NCBI GenBank assembly: GCA_934376955.1
Contig: CAKRPJ010000008.1
Coordinates: 25,507 to 89,506, forward strand
From: CAKRPJ01 sp934376955
GTDB lineage: Bacteria > Bacillota > Clostridia > Lachnospirales > Lachnospiraceae
Direction: 5' to 3'
DNA: 64,000 bases
In this document: positions 59,008 through 64,000 of the stretch, one piece after another
Layout: the number at the start of each line of letters is the position of its first letter
Numbering within the stretch: position 1 is the stretch's first letter
Program-made: the position numbers and the translations under genes
The notes under the pieces: generated by a model
Seen by the model: the letters and a program-made list of their open reading frames with translations, nothing else
The model's database searches: none
Told to the model about the DNA's origin: nothing

Positions 59008-59712
59008 ATGCGGATACTGGGAATCGAGAGCTCCTCTCTGGTAGCCTCTGTGGCTATCGTTGAGGACGAGACCACTATGGCAGAATATACGGTAAATTTT
59101 AAAAAGACGCATTCACAGACACTTCTTCCGATGATCGATGAGATGGTAAAGCTTCTGGAGATCGATCTTTCCACAGTGGATGCCATCGCAGTTTCGGGAG
59201 GCCCAGGCTCCTTTACGGGACTTCGTATCGGTTCTGCAACGGCAAAGGGATTAGGTCTGGCACTTCATAAGCCGCTGATCCATGTGCCGACCTTAGATGC
59301 AACAGCATACAACCTTTATGGAACAGAAGCACTGATCTGCCCGATCATGGATGCAAGAAGAAATCAGGTGTATACGGGGATTTACCGTTTCAGGGAAAGC
59401 TTTGAGATCGTGCACGGACAGGATGCAATGGATATCGACGAATTGATCGGAATTTTAAATTCCATGGGGGAGCCGGTAATATTCTTAGGAGACGGCGTTC
59501 CTGTTTTCAGAAGCAGGATAGAGGAGACCTTAACGGTCAGGGCTTTGTTTGCGCCGGCCCATGTAAATCGTCAGAGGGCATCAGCCGTTGCCGCTATGGG
59601 AGCTGTTTACTTTAAAGAAGGCAAAACAGAGACAGCAATGGAGCATAAGCCGGATTATCTGAGAAAATCCCAGGCGGAGCGCGAACGCGAAGAAAGAGAA
59701 GGTAAGTCATAA
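59008..59712 (+). CDS. tsaB: tRNA t6A biosynthesis protein TsaB
   Basis: The 234-residue protein is the degenerate ASKHA partner of TsaD. It shows LGIESSSLVASVAIVEDE at the start, SGGPGSFTGLRIGSATAKGLGLAL near residue 64 and PIMDARRNQVYTGIYRF near 112. It lacks the TsaD metal-site histidines, as expected. Its start directly follows the tsaE stop, with GGTGGAGGAG inside tsaE. Confidence 0.96.
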   Translation: MRILGIESSSLVASVAIVEDETTMAEYTVNFKKTHSQTLLPMIDEMVKLLEIDLSTVDAIAVSGGPGSFTGLRIGSATAKGLGLALHKPLIHVPTLDATAYNLYGTEALICPIMDARRNQVYTGIYRFRESFEIVHGQDAMDIDELIGILNSMGEPVIFLGDGVPVFRSRIEETLTVRALFAPAHVNRQRASAVAAMGAVYFKEGKTETAMEHKPDYLRKSQAEREREEREGKS

Positions 59713-59715
59713 AGA

Positions 59716-60189
59716 ATGATGCATGAATCAGAGGTCTTTTTAAGACCTATGACCGGCGAAGATGTGCCGGAGGTAGAAAAACTGGAAAAAGACTGTTTTT
59801 CGGAAGCATGGTCAGAAAAGCTGCTGCAGGATATGCTGGACAGTGAATTTGACGAGGCTTGGGTACTTGTGTGCCCGGATAAAAGTGTGTGCGGCTATAT
59901 CAACGTCAGATTTCTTGCCGGTGAAGGTGAGCTGATGCGGATAGCCATCGGAAAAGAGTACCGGGGACTCGGATATTCTCGGAAATTGATGGAGCAGATG
60001 ATGAGATCGGCGCAGGAGAAGAACGTCTGTGATTTGACGCTGGAGGTGCGTGCCGGAAACACGCCTGCGATCCGGCTTTATAAATCGTATGGCTTCCGCA
60101 AGGAGGCGGTAAGGCGCGATTACTATCATGCTCCGACGGAGGATGCTTTTATTATGTGGAGGAGAGGCCTGCCAGCCATTTCCTCTTAA
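59716..60189 (+). CDS. rimI: ribosomal protein S18 alanine N-acetyltransferase
   Basis: The 157-residue GNAT acetyltransferase has the acetyl-CoA loop RIAIGKEYRGLGYSRKLMEQMM (near residue 75), then LEVRAGNTPAIRLYKSYGFRKEAVRRDYY, which is typical of RimI. Placement next to tsaB is a widespread arrangement. Two adjacent ATG codons (59716 and 59719) are possible starts, and the ribosome site is weak. Confidence 0.93.
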   Translation: MMHESEVFLRPMTGEDVPEVEKLEKDCFSEAWSEKLLQDMLDSEFDEAWVLVCPDKSVCGYINVRFLAGEGELMRIAIGKEYRGLGYSRKLMEQMMRSAQEKNVCDLTLEVRAGNTPAIRLYKSYGFRKEAVRRDYYHAPTEDAFIMWRRGLPAISS

Positions 60190-60262
60190 AAATCCGAATT
60201 TTTCAGCTATAATGTAGGGGTGCCCGGAGAAAACTACAGAAGGCAGAAAGGTGAGGATAATT

Positions 60263-60529
60263 TTGAGAAAATACGGAAAAAATAGACAGCTTGAGGCAGT
60301 GTTCTGCAATATGTGCGGAAAAAAGCTTGCAGTAAAAGACGGGATACTCCGTGAAGGAGCCCTCATGCTTGACCATGCATGGGACTATTTTTCGGAGAAA
60401 GACGGAGAAGTCCATCATTTTGATCTCTGCGAGGAGTGTTATGATGAGCTTGTAAGCAGGATGAAGCTTCCGGTAGATGTGGAAGAACAGACAGAGCTTC
60501 TGTCTTATGCTATGTATGATAAAGAATGA
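60263..60529 (+). CDS. small cysteine-rich, probably zinc-binding protein
   Basis: I do not recognise a named family. The roughly 88-residue protein has two CxxC pairs, CNMCGK near residue 15 and CEEC near 60, that could bind one zinc ion. No membrane segment or signal is present. The likely start is TTG 60263 behind AAAGGTGAGG; GTG 60251 overlaps that site and would add four residues. A promoter-like TATAAT lies at 60208-60213. rnz follows 14 bases after its stop. Confidence 0.65.
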   Translation: MRKYGKNRQLEAVFCNMCGKKLAVKDGILREGALMLDHAWDYFSEKDGEVHHFDLCEECYDELVSRMKLPVDVEEQTELLSYAMYDKE

Positions 60530-60543
60530 AATGAGGAATAGGA

Positions 60544-61461
60544 ATGTTAGATATTTGCTTGTTGGGAACCGGAGGGATGCAGCCCCTTCCATATCGCTGG
60601 CTGACGTCCATGATGGCGCGCTGTGACGGGAGCAACCTGCTGATCGATTGTGGTGAGGGAACTCAGGTCGCACTAAAAGAAAAGGGCTGGAGTCCGAAGC
60701 CGGTGGACGTGATCTGCTTTACACATTATCATGCCGATCATATCAGCGGACTCCCGGGCTTCCTCCTTACCATGGGCAATGCGGAGCGTGTGGAGCCGGT
60801 GCTTCTTGCGGGTCCGAAGGGTCTGGAGCGTGTGGTCGGAGCTTTGAGGACGATCGCTCCGGAGCTTCCGTTCCCGATATTGTTCCGAGAATTTACGGAT
60901 CCCAGAGAACAGTTTCAGGCGGGGCCGTATCTGATCGATGCATTCCGTGTTAACCATAACGTTACCTGCTATGGCTATCGCATTTCGATCCCGCGAAACG
61001 GAAAATTTGATGTGGAACGGGCGCAGCAGCAAAATATTCCCCAGCGATTCTGGAGCCGTCTCCAGAAGGGGGAGGTGATCGAACACGAAGGCAGGATCCT
61101 GACCCCGGATATGGTTCTGGGAGAAAAAAGGAGAGGGATTTCTGTCACCTATACAACAGATACACGTCCGGTGCCTGTGATCGCCGAATACGCGAAGGAT
61201 AATGACCTTTTTATCTGCGAGGGCATGTACGGTGAAAAGGAAAAGGCAGCGAAGGCGAGAGAATATAAACATATGACGTTTCAGGAGGCGGCAAAGCTCG
61301 GAAAGGAAGCCATGCCGCGGGAAATGTGGCTGACCCATTACAGCCCGTCCCTGATGCGTCCTGAGGATTATCTGGAGGAGATCAGAGAGATCTGCCCGCA
61401 GATCAAGACAGCCCGTGACGGCTGGTCAAAGGAAATTGGGTTTGATGACGATAAGCAGTAA
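60544..61461 (+). CDS. rnz: ribonuclease Z
   Basis: The 305-residue metallo-beta-lactamase-fold nuclease trims tRNA 3' ends. It shows the metal motif THYHADH (residues 60-66), the N-terminal LLGTGGMQPLPYRWLTSMMAR, a late TTDTRP with the aspartate ligand, and LTHYSPS near the end. It fits a short-form RNase Z. Not having CCA encoded in the two nearby tRNA genes agrees with RNase Z processing. Confidence 0.94.
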   Translation: MLDICLLGTGGMQPLPYRWLTSMMARCDGSNLLIDCGEGTQVALKEKGWSPKPVDVICFTHYHADHISGLPGFLLTMGNAERVEPVLLAGPKGLERVVGALRTIAPELPFPILFREFTDPREQFQAGPYLIDAFRVNHNVTCYGYRISIPRNGKFDVERAQQQNIPQRFWSRLQKGEVIEHEGRILTPDMVLGEKRRGISVTYTTDTRPVPVIAEYAKDNDLFICEGMYGEKEKAAKAREYKHMTFQEAAKLGKEAMPREMWLTHYSPSLMRPEDYLEEIREICPQIKTARDGWSKEIGFDDDKQ

Positions 61462-61474
61462 ATGAGGCGAAACA

Positions 61475-62512
61475 ATGAAATTACGAAAAACAGAAGAAGA
61501 TGTATATATACTGGCAATAGAAAGCTCCTGTGACGAAACAGCAGCAGCAGTCGTAAAAAATGGCAGGGAGGTACTATCCAATGTAATCTCCTCTCAGATC
61601 GCATTGCATACACTGTATGGCGGCGTTGTGCCGGAGATCGCCTCGAGAAAGCATATCGAGAAGATCAATCAGGTAATACAGGCCGCTCTTGACGAGGCAG
61701 GAATGACACTGGAGCAGATCACAGCCATTGCCGTCACCTACGGTCCGGGGCTTGTAGGCGCACTATTAGTAGGTGTTGCGGAGGCGAAAGCCATTGCCTA
61801 CGCCGCAAAGAAGCCGTTAGTCGGAGTCCATCACATCGAAGGTCATGTATCTGCCAACTTTATCGAGCATCCGGATCTGGAGCCCCCCTTTGTCTGCCTT
61901 ATCGTTTCCGGCGGCCATACCCATCTTGTCATCGTAAAGGATTACGGAGAGTTTGAGATCATTGGCCGCACAATGGATGATGCAGCGGGCGAGGCCTTTG
62001 ATAAGGTCGCAAGAGCCGTGGGTCTCGGCTATCCGGGCGGACCTAAGGTAGATAAGGCGGCAAAAGAGGGAAATCCCCATGCCATGGAGTTTCCGCGTGC
62101 CAAAGTCGGCGGCTCCCAGTATGATTTCAGCTTCAGCGGCATGAAATCTGCTGTACTCAATTATATTAATCAGGCCAATATGCGTGGAGAAGAAATATGC
62201 GTACCGGATCTCGCCGCTTCCTTCCAGAATGCGGTGGTAGATGTGCTTGTATCCCGTGCGGTAGCGGCCGCTAAGGAATATGGATACGATAAACTGGCGA
62301 TCGCAGGAGGTGTTGCATCCAACACGGCCCTTCGTGCCGGCATGAAGGAGGCGTGTGAAAAGGCAGGGCTTCGGTTCTACTATCCGTCGCCGATTTTCTG
62401 TACCGATAACGCCGCTATGATCGGTGCGGCCGGATATTATGAATATATCAACGGAGCACGCGCCGGATGGGATCTCAACGCAGTCCCGAATCTTAAGCTT
62501 GGTGAGCGCTGA
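61475..62512 (+). CDS. tsaD: tRNA N6-threonylcarbamoyladenosine transferase TsaD
   Basis: The 345-residue ASKHA enzyme transfers threonylcarbamoyl to A37 of ANN-decoding tRNAs. Landmarks are LAIESSCDETAAAVV near residue 12, the metal-binding HIEGH (H120 and H124), LIVSGGHTHLV, DDAAGEAFDKVARAVGLGYPGG and the late CTDNAAMIGAAGYY. It completes the tsaB/D/E set within 5 kb; tsaC is not in the window. It begins 14 bases after rnz. Confidence 0.97.
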   Translation: MKLRKTEEDVYILAIESSCDETAAAVVKNGREVLSNVISSQIALHTLYGGVVPEIASRKHIEKINQVIQAALDEAGMTLEQITAIAVTYGPGLVGALLVGVAEAKAIAYAAKKPLVGVHHIEGHVSANFIEHPDLEPPFVCLIVSGGHTHLVIVKDYGEFEIIGRTMDDAAGEAFDKVARAVGLGYPGGPKVDKAAKEGNPHAMEFPRAKVGGSQYDFSFSGMKSAVLNYINQANMRGEEICVPDLAASFQNAVVDVLVSRAVAAAKEYGYDKLAIAGGVASNTALRAGMKEACEKAGLRFYYPSPIFCTDNAAMIGAAGYYEYINGARAGWDLNAVPNLKLGER

Positions 62513-62543
62513 TATTAACGGATCAAAGAGGAAGTACCCGGAT

Positions 62544-63257
62544 ATGGAAAAACAAAAGAAAACGGCCGCGGTCGTATTAGCCGCAGGCCGTGGAAAACGG
62601 ATGCACACTGAGGTGGCAAAGCAATACCTGCCGATCGGCGGAAAGCCGCTGCTCTGCTATTCTCTGGAAGCATTTGAGAACAGCGGTGTCGATCAGATCG
62701 TGCTTGTAACCGGAGAAGAAGATCTAAACTACTGCCGTAGGGAGATCGTCGAAAAATTCGGCTTTAAAAAAGTTAAGCAGATAGTTGCCGGGGGGAAGGA
62801 ACGCTATCATTCCGTCTTTTTCGGTCTGACTGCGCTTTCAGACCGGCTTGGGCCGGAGGATATCGTCCTGATCCATGATGGCGCCAGACCCATGGTAGAC
62901 GAAGGGATCATAAACAGAACGATCGCAGATGCGGAACAATATGGCGCCGCTGTGGCTGCCATGCCGGTAAAGGATACGATCAAGGTGGCGGACAGGGACG
63001 GCTTTAGTAATGCAACACCGGACAGAAGTACATTGTGGCAGATCCAGACGCCGCAGACCTTTTGCTTCGGGCTTATTTATGCTGCCTACCGAAAGCTCCT
63101 CTCAGACGAAAGCCTGCAGAAGGGCATTACGGATGACGCTATGGTGGTAGAGGCCTTTTCTTCTGTCAAAGTAAAGCTGACGGAGGGAAGCTATCGAAAT
63201 ATAAAGGTTACGACACCGGAGGATATCCTGATTGCAGAATGCTTGCTAAAAAGGTGA
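62544..63257 (+). CDS. ispD: 2-C-methyl-D-erythritol 4-phosphate cytidylyltransferase
   Basis: The 237-residue enzyme makes CDP-methylerythritol in the non-mevalonate isoprenoid pathway. It has the nucleotide-binding AAVVLAAGRGKRMH near residue 8, IHDGARPMVDE near 108, PVKDTIKVAD and LWQIQTPQTF. The ATG at 62544 follows AAAGAGGAAG; in-frame codons upstream overlap tsaD and are not needed. It is the last gene before repeat copy C. Confidence 0.96.
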   Translation: MEKQKKTAAVVLAAGRGKRMHTEVAKQYLPIGGKPLLCYSLEAFENSGVDQIVLVTGEEDLNYCRREIVEKFGFKKVKQIVAGGKERYHSVFFGLTALSDRLGPEDIVLIHDGARPMVDEGIINRTIADAEQYGAAVAAMPVKDTIKVADRDGFSNATPDRSTLWQIQTPQTFCFGLIYAAYRKLLSDESLQKGITDDAMVVEAFSSVKVKLTEGSYRNIKVTTPEDILIAECLLKR

Positions 63258-63293
63258 GTATACCCTGCCTAAATATCGTGTAAACAAGCGATG

Positions 63294-63455
63294 TCAAGCG
63301 GATATTCGCAATCCGCTTAGCTACGCGGCTCTACACCGAATAACTGCTCCGCAGTTTATCAGAAGGAGCTTGCACTCCTCCTGATACAAGCAAGTCCTCA
63401 CCCACTGCTTATTGCTTTTCGCAATTGAAGCAGGGGACTTGCTTGATCCGGTTAA
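63294..63455 (+). repeat. hairpin repeat, copy C (162 bp)
   Basis: This is the same orientation as copy A, TCAAGCGGAT to CCGGTTAA, with one extra base and a diverged patch (about 63319-63338) between the first two hairpins. It fills most of the 282-bp gap between ispD and the tRNA promoter. Confidence 0.85.
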
Positions 63456-63483
63456 AAAAGTAAAAAAAATGTTGAAAAAACTG

Positions 63484-63512
63484 TTGACAAACTCGGAATT
63501 ATCTAGTATACT
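63484..63512 (+). promoter_or_regulatory. promoter of the tRNA-Ser genes
   Basis: TTGACA (63484-63489), a 17-base spacer and TATACT (63507-63512) lie 28 bases before the first tRNA-Ser. Confidence 0.85.
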
Positions 63513-63539
63513 GCAATAGCACGTTTGAGAGAGCGCTTT

Positions 63540-63625
63540 GGAGAGATATCGAAGTGGTCATAACGAGGCGGTCTTGAAAACCGTTTGTCCGCAAGGGCGC
63601 GTGGGTTCGAATCCCACTCTCTCCG
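63540..63625 (+). tRNA. tRNA-Ser (anticodon TGA)
   Basis: The acceptor GGAGAGA pairs with TCTCTCC, the T-arm is GTGGG-TTCGAAT-CCCAC, and a long variable arm (TTGTCCGCAAGGGCG) marks a class II tRNA. The anticodon loop CTTGAAA gives TGA at 63575-63577, reading UCN serine codons. CCA is not encoded. Confidence 0.95.
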
Positions 63626-63728
63626 CTGCTGTACCTAAAAATGCGGAGCTTGAGTTCGGATCGCTTCCCGGTGCAGCTAATTGAATATCGATCTCGTTTA
63701 CATAGCGAGATTCGTTTCAACCACGAAT

Positions 63729-63817
63729 GCAGAAGTACCCAAGTGGCTGAAGGGGCTCCCCTGGAAAGGGAGTAGGTCGTTAGTAGCGGCGCGAGGGTTC
63801 AAATCCCTCCTTCTGCG
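63729..63817 (+). tRNA. tRNA-Ser (anticodon GGA)
   Basis: The acceptor GCAGAAG pairs with CTTCTGC, the T-arm is GAGGG-TTCAAAT-CCCTC, and the variable arm is long (TAGGTCGTTAGTAGCGGCGC). The anticodon stem CTCCC/GGGAG encloses CTGGAAA, giving GGA at 63763-63765, reading UCC/UCU. CCA is not encoded. It lies 103 bases after the first tRNA-Ser. Confidence 0.95.
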
Positions 63818-63865
63818 TTTCAACTATTAAGGCAAAATGAGCCGAAAAATAGTTGAAAAAAGTTG

Positions 63866-64000
63866 TTGACAAACAGAAACACTTATGATAATCTATCAGA
63901 GTTGCTTCTGAAACAGCAACAAAGAAGCACAAAGAACATTGAAAACTGAACAGTATGTAAAACCCTGAAAATTCTTATAAAAATGGTCTTTGGTTAGACC
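63866..64000 (+). promoter_or_regulatory. probable rRNA operon promoter and leader
   Basis: TTGACA (63866-63871), a 17-base spacer and TAATCT (63889-63894) are followed by a leader with CAAAGAACATTGAAAACTG, which resembles box elements seen in front of Clostridia rRNA genes. The 16S gene itself would begin beyond base 64000, so the call rests on promoter and leader only. Confidence 0.6.

Noticed and set aside
60251..60262. GTG 60251 as start of the small cysteine-rich protein
   Set aside because: It overlaps the only good ribosome site (AAAGGTGAGG); TTG 60263 has the right spacing.
63499..63720. Small minus-strand open frame with GIRTHAPLRTNGFQDR
   Set aside because: This is the familiar false protein made by translating the complement of a tRNA-Ser gene; the tRNA at 63540-63625 explains it.

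Overview
The window looks like chromosomal backbone of a Gram-positive anaerobe of class Clostridia, most likely family Lachnospiraceae. Reasons: T-box regulation, AGGAGG-type ribosome binding sites, lipoproteins with Thr/Glu/Ala-rich linkers after the lipobox, an LCP wall-assembly protein, choline-binding-type wall repeats, and the protein families themselves. The species was not determined. I saw no prophage, CRISPR array or intact insertion sequence.

Layout. 1-780: start of a tryptophan-type ABC lipoprotein (minus strand) behind a Trp T-box. 859-4180: MATE transporter and ftsH. 4223-12000: rpoB-rpoC with their own promoter and without rplJ/rplL in front. 12036-14856: cation transporter, hotdog thioesterase and M20 amidohydrolase, sitting between rpoC and the str operon. 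14981-19721: str operon rpsL-rpsG-fusA-tuf. 19755-22401 (minus): M20 peptidase and glycerate kinase. 22528-25604: a repeat copy, a two-component system and a secreted coiled-coil protein. 25702-30502: S1-domain protein, small alarmone synthetase, dtd, M18 aminopeptidase and an FKBP/trigger-factor-like lipoprotein. 31055-32431 (minus): wall-binding repeat protein. 32717-43247: surface-polysaccharide cluster (ThDP enzyme, SDR, three GT2 proteins, priming sugar transferase, LCP protein). 43365-47877: PHP protein and an iron-type ABC importer. 47961-52282: pstSCAB-phoU behind possible Pho boxes. 52289-58069: nitrilase-family hydrolase, ACT-domain regulator, DUF2752 and DUF4190 proteins, tex, and a PatB-type aminotransferase. 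58085-63257: t6A genes tsaE, tsaB and tsaD with rimI, rnz and ispD. 63484-64000: two tRNA-Ser genes and the likely promoter and leader of an rRNA operon.

The most unusual element is a 161-162 bp hairpin-rich repeat present in three copies (22528, 30486, 63294). The middle copy appears to have inserted into the 3' end of the FKBP-like lipoprotein gene. It supplies the last codons and the stop, and strands the original Glu/Thr/Ala-rich tail downstream as a 23-codon remnant. Removing exactly 161 bp restores the frame.

Other points of interest are a CxxCxxC motif in the ThDP enzyme of the polysaccharide cluster, a terminator-like hairpin at the transcription start of the str operon, a structured rpsL-rpsG spacer, and a perfect palindrome upstream of the iron-type importer.
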